A stretch of DNA of 14,352 bases, taken from contig NW_001915216.1 of the NCBI RefSeq assembly GCF_000208925.1, forward strand, positions 1 to 14,352, given 5' to 3'. Positions within the stretch are counted from its first letter, which is position 1, and each line of letters starts with the position of its first letter. Below, piece by piece: positions 5,563-13,312 of this stretch. The stretch is from Entamoeba histolytica HM-1:IMSS. Taxonomy: Eukaryota > Evosea > Mastigamoebida > Endamoebidae. Both the position numbers and the translations under genes were made by a program. Below the pieces are notes generated by a model. It did not search any database. It was given only the letters and a program-made list of their open reading frames with translations, and was not told where the DNA came from.

Positions 5563-8037
5563 ATGTGGAGACGAAGGAGAAGACAATATAGTTATAACAA
5601 ACGAAATAACCGTTATTATAATAGTGCTGGAAAGTATGTTTCCAGACAATATGATAAACAACCCATTGATAATGAACAACAGTTTTATCAATTTGGTGGA
5701 AGACCTTATAATCCACCACTTCCAGATGAATCTCTTCGAAATATAGTTAGTAGGGAATTGGATAAACGATTAGGTGAAGAAGGTAGTTTTTATAAAGAAA
5801 ACAATAAACTACAGAAAAGGATTGTTGATGATAATAAAAGTCTGTATAGAGCTATTCTACGTGCTCAACAGGATAATCTTAAAAATGTCCATCATATTGA
5901 ACGTTTAGAGTCTGCAATTAAAAAATATAAACAAAATGCTGAACGATTTGTTACAGTTGAAGATTTAGTTCATGAAAATAGAGAAATGATAAATGAAAAC
6001 GTGAATAAGATTAATGAATTAAAATTACAATTTGGTGATTTTATTCCTCGTAATGTTCGTACTCAAATAAAGGATCTTACAGAACAAAATTCAGTATTAA
6101 AACGTCGTGTATTTCAAATTGAAAGGAATAATGGGATATTTGTTACTCGTGCAGAGTTAAATGCTTTCAGAGATTTCTATGAACCTCTAATCGAAAAACA
6201 GGGTTCTAGATTACAAAATATCGAAGAGCGAGTTAATGTCATGAGAGGATTAATTGATAAATATCCTGCTTTTGAGAATGAATTACAGAATCTTTCTAAT
6301 GCTTATCAGAATATGGGAATGGTATTTTCTAAACAATATGATGATTTAAATTCTCAATTTAGACATTTGAATACAATAAGTCCAGAAAATTTAAATGCTG
6401 TTAGAGCAGATTTGGAATTATATAAAAACCAACTTCAAAAAGAAATACAATTACTTTATAAGACTAAATTGGATGTTAATGATGCTGCCAAATGGTTTGA
6501 TCAGACATTACCCAATACATATAATCGAAATGATGTAAATGCTTTATTAGGACAAATTAATGATTATGTAAAGAAACAAGAAGGAATTATTAAGGATATT
6601 GATTCGAGACTTGCTGAACAGAACCGATTTTCATTGAAACAACTTGATGCTGTTACGGATAAGGTTAATTTATATACGGAACGTCTTGATAAATTAGAAA
6701 AGAAATCAGAAGAATGGAAAAATGTTTTTGATGTTGTTAACAGATTACCTGAACATATGAAAATACCATTAAATGATTTACTCAAAGATTTGTTGGAAGA
6801 AAGAGAACCTGCTAATTTCACTAGAAGAATGAGAATACTTGAGAGTGAAGTGAAAGCTCTTAATTCATCGATACATAAAATTGGTAGTGGTAAAACAGAA
6901 GAAATTACTCGTGTAATAAGTTTGGTGAAAAGTATACAAAACGATATGAATTCATATAAAAGGAGGGGACAAATAATAAATGCAGGAGAAGAACAATTTT
7001 ATAGTGATGATCCGGATATGAGACAGAGTAAAAAGGCATTCGAAAATACTCGTCAATTGTTAATTTCTCGTTTTAAAGATGTTAATAGGTATATAAAAGA
7101 TAATGAAGTTCGAGGCGCGCAATATAATGATGTAATAAGTAATGTTAATGCAATTATGAAACAATTTGAAAATATTGCTCAGTCTTTTAATGCTGAATAT
7201 GTTGTTCCTGTTAATGATATGCAAAATTTCCATGAAAGTATGATGATGGTTTTGAGTGGTATTATGGATGATAAGTCTAATGTTGATGAAATTCGTTATA
7301 AATTGGATGTTGCTTCTCATGATTTTGATAAATTGCGAGGTTCTTGGAATGATAATAGAAATGCGGGTGCTAAGATTATTGCAAATAAATTAGCCGAACG
7401 AAATGATATAAATATTAATGATTTTGTTGAATATGCTCAGAGTTTTGCTGTACGCGGTGGTTCAGATTCTTATGTTTCTGAGAGTGTAATACAACCCAGA
7501 AAAAGAATGTTAAGAGATGATATTTCTTCTGATTCAAATTCTGGATTTGACAAACGCGGAGATGGAACAGTTACACCGAGAGAAAGAAATCGTGGATATG
7601 AAATAATGGGTAGACATAAAATTGAACCTAAATATGATGCTATTCCTATTGCTTCGGATTATAGACAGAAGACAAATGATTTGATGCGTTCATCTTATAA
7701 TGAATATGATTACGAGAAGTGGTACAAAGAAGCCAGAGGAAGAATAGAAGAGCGAGTAAAGAAATATTATGATAATCCAGAAAATGAAAGAGAAGTTGTT
7801 GATATTAATGGACATATTACTGAATCTATTCCGAGAGGCGTGTATAACATGATTGAGGCCGATGAAATTGGACGATATGAAAAGCGTGTAAGTGCATCGA
7901 AAAGAAACAATTTAATACTGAAACGTACTATGGAACGTATTAATAAGCATGCCTGGGAAGGTGCAATGAAGAGAGATGAAACAATGAAACCGAGAAAAAT
8001 AACAAAAATTCCTATGGTAAGGGATAAAAAGAAGTAA
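5563..8037 (+). CDS. Large coiled-coil protein with Arg-rich N-terminus, probable virion or scaffold protein
   Basis: The product has 824 residues from the ATG at 5563; an in-frame TTG just before it is not a plausible start. Residues 1-30 are strongly basic and aromatic (WRRRRRQY, then alternating Arg, Tyr, Asn), like the DNA-binding arm of circovirus-like and anellovirus capsids. From about 75 to 450, charged heptad-like segments rich in Leu, Ile, Glu, Lys and Asn predict long coiled coils, with a weakly repeated FVT..(D/E)L unit near 130 and again about 70 residues later. The second half is more broken and polar, and the C-terminal 30 residues are again basic. There are no membrane segments or enzyme motifs. 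It follows the second capsid gene by 29 nt and converges on rep with 17 nt between stops. A structural, scaffolding or genome-condensing role is inferred from composition and position only. Confidence 0.8.
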   Translation: MWRRRRRQYSYNKRNNRYYNSAGKYVSRQYDKQPIDNEQQFYQFGGRPYNPPLPDESLRNIVSRELDKRLGEEGSFYKENNKLQKRIVDDNKSLYRAILRAQQDNLKNVHHIERLESAIKKYKQNAERFVTVEDLVHENREMINENVNKINELKLQFGDFIPRNVRTQIKDLTEQNSVLKRRVFQIERNNGIFVTRAELNAFRDFYEPLIEKQGSRLQNIEERVNVMRGLIDKYPAFENELQNLSNAYQNMGMVFSKQYDDLNSQFRHLNTISPENLNAVRADLELYKNQLQKEIQLLYKTKLDVNDAAKWFDQTLPNTYNRNDVNALLGQINDYVKKQEGIIKDIDSRLAEQNRFSLKQLDAVTDKVNLYTERLDKLEKKSEEWKNVFDVVNRLPEHMKIPLNDLLKDLLEEREPANFTRRMRILESEVKALNSSIHKIGSGKTEEITRVISLVKSIQNDMNSYKRRGQIINAGEEQFYSDDPDMRQSKKAFENTRQLLISRFKDVNRYIKDNEVRGAQYNDVISNVNAIMKQFENIAQSFNAEYVVPVNDMQNFHESMMMVLSGIMDDKSNVDEIRYKLDVASHDFDKLRGSWNDNRNAGAKIIANKLAERNDININDFVEYAQSFAVRGGSDSYVSESVIQPRKRMLRDDISSDSNSGFDKRGDGTVTPRERNRGYEIMGRHKIEPKYDAIPIASDYRQKTNDLMRSSYNEYDYEKWYKEARGRIEERVKKYYDNPENEREVVDINGHITESIPRGVYNMIEADEIGRYEKRVSASKRNNLILKRTMERINKHAWEGAMKRDETMKPRKITKIPMVRDKKK

Positions 8038-8054
8038 ATTAATTTAATTCTTTC
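8038..8054. terminator. Shared bidirectional 3'-end region between the coiled-coil gene and rep
   Basis: Only 17 nt separate the two convergent stops. The stretch is TTAATT-rich in both directions, followed by T-rich sequence for the plus-strand gene (TTCTTTCTT). TAATT plus a downstream U-tract is the pattern reported for Entamoeba polyadenylation sites. The transcripts probably overlap. Confidence 0.4.
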
Positions 8055-9707
8055 TTAATCGTAAATTATGTTCATGTCATTGTCCTTGCCTCCAAAGGGC
8101 TGGTGTTCTGGAGGTGCGTCGTCTGAGAAATCTTCGTATTCCTCTTCCATTGAATCATCTTCTTCTTCGTTGAAGTAATTCATTCTGTCCTTTTCAAATT
8201 TGTTCATCATGTCGTTTTCGAATTGTCTGTAATTTTCTTTTGACATCCCCAAGGGATTATCTGATTGATAGTTTTCTATTTCTTCGTTCCATTCCTCCAA
8301 CAAACTCTCGTTATTCTCTTGGGATTCGTTTAGTATTTTTTTCATCTTGGTATCTTTTTTAGCCTCTTTTATTTTTTCATCAAATTCACTGAGAAATTCT
8401 TCATCGTATCCTAAACTTTCCATGAGATTTGATACTCTGTTATAAAAGGGGACGTGCTCTATCGGTTGATTGTTTACCTCTTCCTGGTCGTCGGTCACGT
8501 CTTCAATGTTTTTGTATTTTTCTTCTAAATCATCTAATGCATTGTAGTCCTTTTCTCGTTGTTCCATGTTTTCTGAAGAATTATCAGATTCGGCAGGGTC
8601 TTTATAAATTTTCTTATCTAAAAATACGGTCAGGGAGTTTCTTCTCCACCAATTATAACCTCCGCTGTATTTCATTAAATCGATTACTCCTTCGTATTCT
8701 TTCTGGTTTAATAGATGAACGCATGGTCTGGCCGTGACTATTACTTTCGAATATTTAATATTTACCATTGTTTTTTTGTTTATTGCGGAAGTAACTGCTT
8801 TAATTAAACGGAGTAAATTTTTATCATAATTTATATCATCGAATAATATAAATTTATATTGTTGATCTTCATCGTATGTATCAAACAGAGAATCTCCTCT
8901 AAGCATAAAAGTTGGGTATTTCATAAAGATCTCTTGTATAGCGAACTCGGTTTTTCCTGTTTTAGTGGGCCCGACTATAAACAGGTTTCCCATTCGGTAT
9001 TTATTCCCGGAAGCACATTTCAGCCATTTTCTTATTGTTTGTAATTCTTCCATTTCTTCTTTCCAGGGAAATAGGTCTGTTCTAGTATATGTTTCCATGT
9101 CGATCCTTCTGGCGTTTTTTCTTAACCATCTCGATTTAATCTTTCCTTCTTGCTGAATGTATTTTTCGGCATTTATTTCTAGGAGATTTTTTTCCAATTC
9201 TTTATAATCTTGATATGAGTCCATATCATTTAAGGCGTTTATCCACGTCTGCTTTAGTTCTTCTTTGGTATCTGGTGTTCCTTTAAACATGCCTTTACCT
9301 TTTTTGGTGATGTATTTAATAATGGCTGAAATGTCTCCTGTTCTTGAAGTGTAGGAGTTTACTCTCGAGTACCAAAATTTCTGTTTTGTGCCATCTGAAT
9401 GAATTATTATTGGTCTGGCATTATACGAGCGAGGTCTTTTTGTAACTATTAATAGGTGTTGATGGGGTTTAGGATTAACTTGGTCGATTTCTACGGGTGA
9501 AATATGTGCGTATTGGATATTAGATGTTGCACCTCCTAATCTATCGACCAATTCTTTAAACTGTGTTTCATTTCCTACTTCGTCGCCCCAGAGTGTCAAA
9601 TAGAGATATCTGGAAGTAAAGTGTAGCGGTTTGTTATGTTCAATGGCTTCTTTGAGGTGTAGTTCGTCTTGTTTACTCGGTTCTCCGTTGAATTTTTGTT
9701 CGGACAT
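8055..9707 (-). CDS. rep: Replication initiation protein, HUH endonuclease plus SF3 helicase, CRESS type
   Basis: The 550-residue protein carries the nicking domain in its N-terminal 140 residues: motif I-like RYLYLTLW (33-40), motif II PHQHL with the metal-binding His pair (82 and 84), and motif III YITK with the probable catalytic Tyr132 and Lys135. The helicase follows: Walker A GPTKTGKT (246-253), Walker B ILFDDI (287-292), a motif C position at VIVTARP (322-328) that lacks the usual Asn, and WWRR (353-356) matching the Arg pair seen late in circovirus Reps. After about residue 370 comes an unusual extension of about 180 residues, charged and very acidic near the end. Typical CRESS Reps are about 280-400 residues. 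It should nick at the origin and unwind DNA in the nucleus. A TATTTAAAG box lies about 28 nt upstream of the ATG. Confidence 0.95.
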   Translation of the reverse strand: MSEQKFNGEPSKQDELHLKEAIEHNKPLHFTSRYLYLTLWGDEVGNETQFKELVDRLGGATSNIQYAHISPVEIDQVNPKPHQHLLIVTKRPRSYNARPIIIHSDGTKQKFWYSRVNSYTSRTGDISAIIKYITKKGKGMFKGTPDTKEELKQTWINALNDMDSYQDYKELEKNLLEINAEKYIQQEGKIKSRWLRKNARRIDMETYTRTDLFPWKEEMEELQTIRKWLKCASGNKYRMGNLFIVGPTKTGKTEFAIQEIFMKYPTFMLRGDSLFDTYDEDQQYKFILFDDINYDKNLLRLIKAVTSAINKKTMVNIKYSKVIVTARPCVHLLNQKEYEGVIDLMKYSGGYNWWRRNSLTVFLDKKIYKDPAESDNSSENMEQREKDYNALDDLEEKYKNIEDVTDDQEEVNNQPIEHVPFYNRVSNLMESLGYDEEFLSEFDEKIKEAKKDTKMKKILNESQENNESLLEEWNEEIENYQSDNPLGMSKENYRQFENDMMNKFEKDRMNYFNEEEDDSMEEEYEDFSDDAPPEHQPFGGKDNDMNIIYD

Positions 9708-9853
9708 TTAATGTTTGACGAAAAAAAAAACGAACTTTAAATATGTCGCGTTGAGGTTTTTTCTTGCGTGTCATGAGTTGGCGATTACATCATTGAGCGG
9801 AACTTGGAAATTAAAACCCTCTGAACAGTAAATTCAGAACATTTGAAACGGAC
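9708..9853. promoter_or_regulatory. Divergent promoter region between rep and the 172-codon gene
   Basis: These 146 nt hold an A10 run (9721-9730). On the minus strand a TATTTAAAG box (9735-9743) lies 27 nt before the rep ATG. On the plus strand ATTAAAA lies around 9810-9816 and AAATTCA at 9830-9836, 17 nt before the ATG at 9854. A small hairpin (TCTGAA/TTCAGA, 9820-9838) sits there too. The TATA-like box and the AAATTCA resemble Entamoeba TATA and initiator elements. Confidence 0.5.
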
Positions 9854-10372
9854 ATGAGCAAGAATGGAAGAGTTCATGATGATATCTATTATGAAGTAGC
9901 TGAGATGGATATTATGGATGTGTATACAGAATCTCAGGGAGAACCGGCAGTGAATTCTTTATTAAAGAAGTTTTATTACTGTATGAAAGATCCGCAATAT
10001 TGTGACTGGAGATTACGCGATGATGCTCGAGTAGATAGTGATGAATTAAGACAGGACATTATACGAAATAAGCTGGAATCTATTCGCAGATGTGAGCGTA
10101 TTTCACGATTTATGGATGAAAATGGAATTAATATTAACAGTTTTAATACATGGAATAAGAAATTTGCTAAGAAAGTTGCAAGGGCTGTAAATCAAACATC
10201 TATTCCAGATTGGGTGCGTAAGAATTCTAAGAAATGTGGTGATGTTACTACGGATGAAGGAGAAGCCGATGTTGAAATTATTGAGAACCAAGCCAAGCGT
10301 TCAATGTTAAAGCCCGTTAAAAGGGGGGACGAGGAAAAGAAGCCGAAGAAATCTGAGACTAAAGATAATTAA
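9854..10372 (+). CDS. Unrecognised 172-residue protein, divergent from rep
   Basis: I do not recognise a family. The protein is hydrophilic and mostly helical in character. It has an acidic first third (VAEMDIMDVYTE), a Cys/Tyr/Trp-containing segment (about 41-54: FYYCMKDPQYCDW), then a basic central part around residues 115-130 (KKFAKKVARAV). The tail is highly charged with low complexity (from about 155, KRGDEEKKPKK), suggesting a disordered nucleic-acid- or protein-binding end. There is no signal peptide or membrane segment. The start at 9854 is the first ATG downstream of the divergent promoter. Sharing a promoter with rep suggests expression at the same time, so a replication accessory role is a reasonable guess without direct evidence. 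Confidence 0.75.
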   Translation: MSKNGRVHDDIYYEVAEMDIMDVYTESQGEPAVNSLLKKFYYCMKDPQYCDWRLRDDARVDSDELRQDIIRNKLESIRRCERISRFMDENGININSFNTWNKKFAKKVARAVNQTSIPDWVRKNSKKCGDVTTDEGEADVEIIENQAKRSMLKPVKRGDEEKKPKKSETKDN

Positions 10373-10559
10373 TAACCTTTTTTATTCTTTTATTTTAATT
10401 GTTAAATAATATATAATTGGATAAAAATATTGATAAAGGTGTCCGTTTAAGTTGAAAATACCCGACGAAGGAGGGTCACACGAATTAATGGAGAGGTTAT
10501 GAAAACTAAATAAATCTTTAATTGATAACTAGAAAATAAAACGAAAAAATAAAAATTAA
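10373..10559. other. Convergent intergenic stretch, probable 3'-end signals
   Basis: No gene was seen. The stop of the 172-codon gene is embedded in GATAATTAATAACC followed by T-rich sequence, matching a TAATT-plus-U-tract 3' end. On the opposite strand the 101-codon gene also runs into AT-rich sequence. A TAATTGATAA at about 10519-10528 is a 9/10 match to the junction motif. Confidence 0.4.
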
Positions 10560-10865
10560 TCACTTAAAGTGAATAGCGTATTCCCTTGTATAGAAAAATC
10601 TGAATTGACCTAAAATTTCTAATAGTTTTTCATTCCCTAATATCAATACTTGTGCATCCGATATTAAATAATCCAGGTAACTAAGCAATGTATCGTCATA
10701 ATTGAATTCACGAATAAATGACACGCGTCTTAACCATATAGCAATTGCGTGAATTAGACTATCTCCTTCGGGGGATTGATTAGTCTTTGATAAATGTTTG
10801 ATTGCGTCGGATAAATTCTTGGACAAGTCTTTTAAAACATTTTTAACGTAATTGGAGGAGTTCAT
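10560..10865 (-). CDS. Unrecognised 101-residue helical protein
   Basis: No family was recognised. The first 35 residues look like an amphipathic helix with Leu/Ile/Val at heptad-like spacing (VKNVLKDLSKNLSDAIKHL), followed by a short polar turn. A second helical segment with WLRRVSF near the middle leads to a Leu-rich C-terminal half (TLLSYLDYLI, KLLEILGQF). There is no membrane segment long enough to span. The ATG at 10865 has an exact GTATTTAAAG box upstream. The mixed open frame, plausible composition and promoter support a real gene. A small regulatory or protein-interaction role is possible but unsupported. Confidence 0.65.
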   Translation of the reverse strand: MNSSNYVKNVLKDLSKNLSDAIKHLSKTNQSPEGDSLIHAIAIWLRRVSFIREFNYDDTLLSYLDYLISDAQVLILGNEKLLEILGQFRFFYTREYAIHFK

Positions 10866-10894
10866 GTTGTTGATAATAATGTTAATTTCCAGTG

Positions 10895-10904
10895 CTTTAA
10901 ATAC
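10895..10904 (-). promoter_or_regulatory. GTATTTAAAG, TATA-like box of the 101-codon gene
   Basis: On the minus strand this is an exact match to the published E. histolytica TATA consensus GTATTTAAA(G/C). It ends 29 nt before the ATG. The rep box (9735-9743) shares TATTTAAAG at almost the same distance, so the element is repeated within this genome regardless of host. Confidence 0.6.
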
Positions 10905-11022
10905 GTTTGAATACGTGTTGTTTAGTAATAGTTTTGTCTGTTTGGTGACGTGTATTGTCTGTTTGCATTGAGTTGTGCCTATTTGTGGTATATTAATTGA
11001 CGTTCAACTAAAAATTCATTCG
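10905..11022 (+). promoter_or_regulatory. Plus-strand promoter of the 108-codon gene with TATA-like and initiator-like elements
   Basis: TATATTAAT (10989-10997) lies 25 nt before the ATG at 11023, and AAAAATTCA (11010-11018), an exact match to the E. histolytica initiator consensus, lies 4 nt before it. Further upstream an 11-bp direct repeat TTGTCTGTTTG (10934-10944 and 10955-10965) flanks GTGACGTGTA, and ACGT cores recur at about 10904, 10914, 10948 and 11000. Candidate regulator sites. Confidence 0.5.
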
Positions 11023-11349
11023 ATGAGTAACAAAATTGAAGATAAGATCGAATACTATCCCTTTGATGATTTGAAGGTCGAATTATTGTGCGATTTTTAC
11101 AGTGATATGAATGATTTGTATGAATTCTGTGATGACATGGTTAATTTATATAAGAAGGAAGAGTGTTGTACTCTGGGAAGCGAAAAATATTCTACGCTCA
11201 TCGAGGATGAAGTCTTTTTAATAGAAGATATTGCTTCTGCGGCCTGTAAGATATTGCAGCAACATGGTACTGTTATAAAAGCTTTTAGACAGTGTCGGGA
11301 AAAGAGAGAAAGTAAAAAACGGGAGCAAACTAAGCCAAGAAAAGAATAA
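11023..11349 (+). CDS. Unrecognised 108-residue acidic protein with basic tail
   Basis: No family was recognised. The start is taken as the ATG at 11023, not the in-frame GTG further upstream, because it follows initiator- and TATA-like elements. The first two thirds are acidic and helical with several Asp/Glu/Tyr/Leu clusters (DDLKVELLCDFYSDMNDLY) and four Cys, including a CC pair near the middle. The last 20 residues switch to dense Lys/Arg/Glu (KRESKKREQTKPRK), probably disordered or nucleic-acid binding. The charge layout loosely recalls the 172-residue protein, without clear homology. It converges on the small membrane-protein gene with 6 nt between stops. Confidence 0.65.
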   Translation: MSNKIEDKIEYYPFDDLKVELLCDFYSDMNDLYEFCDDMVNLYKKEECCTLGSEKYSTLIEDEVFLIEDIASAACKILQQHGTVIKAFRQCREKRESKKREQTKPRKE

Positions 11350-11355
11350 TTAAAT

Positions 11356-11529
11356 TTATTTTGACTCGTTGTTGTTTGTTGAGAATTTCAACATTAGTTC
11401 TGCTATTATAATGAGAATAGTTAGCAAGAACAAAGCGATTGAAACTGCTATTGAGTAACATATTCTTAATAATAGTTTTGGTTTTTTCGTGTCTGGTTTA
11501 TCGGTAAATGAATTTTCTGCTTGGACCAT
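11356..11529 (-). CDS. Small single-pass membrane protein (57 residues)
   Basis: This frame runs from ATG at 11529 to TAA at 11356-11358. The first 20 residues are polar (MVQAENSFTDKPDTKK). A strongly hydrophobic stretch of about 20-25 residues (roughly 22-46, with SIALFLLTILIIIAEL at its core) should span a membrane, and a short polar Asn-rich tail ends in ESK. It fits exactly between the 108-codon gene and the kinase gene with 6 and 31 nt to spare, and TAATTGATTA lies 28 nt upstream, as for other genes here. A viroporin-like, fusion-accessory or anchoring function is conceivable, but only membrane insertion is supported. Its size makes a chance frame possible. Confidence 0.6.
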   Translation of the reverse strand: MVQAENSFTDKPDTKKPKLLLRICYSIAVSIALFLLTILIIIAELMLKFSTNNNESK

Positions 11530-11557
11530 GATAAAACGTCGAATGTTAATAATTAGT

Positions 11558-11567
11558 TAATCAATTA
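11558..11567 (-). promoter_or_regulatory. TAATTGATTA junction motif between the kinase and small membrane protein genes
   Basis: An exact copy of the decamer covers the kinase stop codon and ends 28 nt before the next ATG, the same setting as at 2133-2142 and 5531-5540. Three identical 10-mers at three junctions of unrelated genes are hard to explain by coding constraint. Confidence 0.5.
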
Positions 11568-12313
11568 GAAGTTGGTTTACTCGTTTGATGTTTAATAAAG
11601 AAGTTCATATAAGCATTATTAAGCGGTAATAGTTGTTCCTTGTATTTGTATCTGCTGATTTCTGGTTGTCTATTTCTTTTGAGGAGCCTATTAAATTGAA
11701 CATTGGTATTACTGCAATAGAGGAGGAAATAATAATCCGCATCAAATTCTCCTAATAATAGGGAACAGATATATTCACTTAGTACTAATTGTTCTAATTC
11801 GGTGAAATCTAAATATGATGTATCTAACTTTATCATGTTGACCGTATTTTCTGTAATACTTGGAATCTGATATCTCTTGCAAAGATATTCTATTTGTATT
11901 TTTAACCTTTCTTTTTGTACATTTGTTAGCATTTTATCGGCATTGCAAAATATCTCCAGAGATTCCGTGGGATGTCGATCCCAGATAACAAAGTCTGCTT
12001 CTTCGTAATCGAGTGATTTTAATTGGTCCTCGTAGCATTGTAAAATATATTTCTGGAATTCGTAATTCGTAATAGTGTTATTGAATAATTTATTAAGCAT
12101 TTCTTCGCCGAGGGGATCATAATCTATGTATTCTCTTATGAATATTGCTTCTGTGTAATTATTGACGTAGTCGCAAATTGCACCCCCTAATGTTGATTTC
12201 CCTGTGGCGATACTTCCTCCTAAAAATATATGCTGTTTTCTAAATTGGAAAGGATATGGTTGTTTAGCCGGTATTTTGTTAACTGTGGAGGAGTTGTTGG
12301 ACGTGTTATTCAT
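11561..12313 (-). CDS. Deoxynucleoside kinase
   Basis: The 250-residue protein is of the usual size for the dNK/TK1-unrelated (herpes TK-type) kinases, which phosphorylate deoxynucleosides with ATP in the salvage pathway. A polar N-terminal 25 residues precede the P-loop GGSIATGKST (32-41), then the likely catalytic acid in REYID (Glu61), a DRHP motif (112-115; the family has DRS or, as in herpesvirus TK, DRH), and the Arg-rich lid RLLKRNRQPE (209-218) closing on phosphate. The C-terminal helix is YMNFF-like. Substrate preference cannot be read from the sequence. A virus carrying its own kinase would raise dNTP supply in a host that depends on salvage. The start at 12313 is the first ATG, with a TATA-like box 27 nt upstream. 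Confidence 0.9.
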   Translation of the reverse strand: MNNTSNNSSTVNKIPAKQPYPFQFRKQHIFLGGSIATGKSTLGGAICDYVNNYTEAIFIREYIDYDPLGEEMLNKLFNNTITNYEFQKYILQCYEDQLKSLDYEEADFVIWDRHPTESLEIFCNADKMLTNVQKERLKIQIEYLCKRYQIPSITENTVNMIKLDTSYLDFTELEQLVLSEYICSLLLGEFDADYYFLLYCSNTNVQFNRLLKRNRQPEISRYKYKEQLLPLNNAYMNFFIKHQTSKPTSN

Positions 12314-12943
12314 TAAACGAATAAATCTTTTACCAGTTCGCTTTGCTATATTTGTTTATCTTGTTACGTTGTCATGTGTAAGCAATACGTTGTTATGCCA
12401 CTTTTCATTTTTTTAATATTTTTATTAATCTTTATTCGAATGCCATTATGATTCCCTGTTACTGACGTAATACCTCGCCGTTCTCTCGTTGTTTATTGGT
12501 TGTTTTGTGTTTCTCGGCTTCTTCGTGTTTCTAGAATGCATTTTTTTTTCTTGAATCTTGTTTCTATTCTTCATTGGTATGATGTTTATCATTCTCTTGA
12601 CTTTTTGTTGACTTTTAAGTGTTTATTTGACTTCTTTATGCTTCTATGTTGTATTTTTCTTCTCATTTCTGCACCTTTCTTTCGCCCTAATTCCTCACCA
12701 CTTGAAATTTTTGAATGTTGTTTTCAACCCTGCCACGTTGCGTTTTTATATAAATATTTGTCAGCGAACTAATAATTCAGTTGCACTGACTTTTGTGTTA
12801 TATGCCTCTTGTTGATGTTTTGTGTTATTTATTTTTATTTTTATCTCAATCATTGTATTTATATTTTAGTGTTTCTTTTTTATTTCCATAATTTTATGTT
12901 ATTTATCTCATTTTTGTCAGTTGTGCCAATATTATGTCTAAAA
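12314..12943. other. Long T-rich non-coding region between kinase gene and right ITR
   Basis: About 630 nt without a supported gene. The plus strand is rich in T. A 78-codon plus-strand frame from an ATG near 12536 is hydrophobic and Cys/Phe-rich, as expected by chance from T-rich DNA. TATATAAAT-like sequence lies at about 12748-12755 and GTCAGCG just after it (12760-12766). ACGT cores (12365, 12387, 12465, 12734) and GTCAG/CTGAC motifs (12462, 12760, 12786, 12916) recur. It may hold origin or promoter sequence, or an unrecognised small RNA. Confidence 0.5.
12341..12350 (-). promoter_or_regulatory. TATA-like box of the kinase gene
   Basis: On the minus strand this reads TATAGCAAAG, preceded by AAA, and ends 27 nt before the ATG, matching the distance of the rep and 101-codon gene boxes. 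The match to their TATTTAAAG is partial. Confidence 0.4.
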
Positions 12944-13098
12944 TGACATCTGAGGTCCAAAATATATATATATATTTATACTGATATATATTTTTTATTA
13001 TATTTTATAATATATTTTATTATATTTTACTATAATTCTTGTCAGCGGTGTCAGCTGACATTTCTATTTGTAATTTTTTAGATTTTTTTGTTATCTAT

Positions 13099-13258
13099 CC
13101 CATAATTCTATTTATATTTGATTACGTGTTGATGAGTAAATTCTATTTCTATAAATACATTTGAGTTGTTACCACGTCAAATCTATTTCTATAAATAATT
13201 ATTACGTATTTACACGTCATCATTCTATTTTTAGAACATTCATAATCATTTCATTTTG
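13099..13258. repeat. Mirror copy of the 40-nt degenerate tandem repeats
   Basis: This is the reverse complement of the left-arm units, with the two TATTTATAGAAATAGA copies and the ACGT-core motifs in the same spacing. It lies within the perfect part of the ITR, so it adds no independent evidence of conservation. Confidence 0.6.
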
Positions 13259-13312
13259 AAATATTAATAATTTGTGATTTTCTCCGGAGAAAATCACAAA
13301 TTATTAATATTT
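13259..13312. repeat. Perfect 54-bp palindrome in right ITR
   Basis: This is the mirror copy of the palindrome in the left arm, again centred on TCCGGA. It lies 477 bases inside position 13788 and about 1,040 bases from the end of the window. Being internal to the repeat, it is not itself the terminal hairpin unless the molecule ends there at some stage. Confidence 0.93.

Noticed and set aside
12500..12772. Hydrophobic Cys/Phe-rich plus-strand frame before the right ITR
   Set aside because: The frame begins at TTG; from its first ATG (about 12536) only 78 codons remain. Its composition is what T-rich DNA gives by chance, and no motif supports it. Conservation in a relative would reopen the case.
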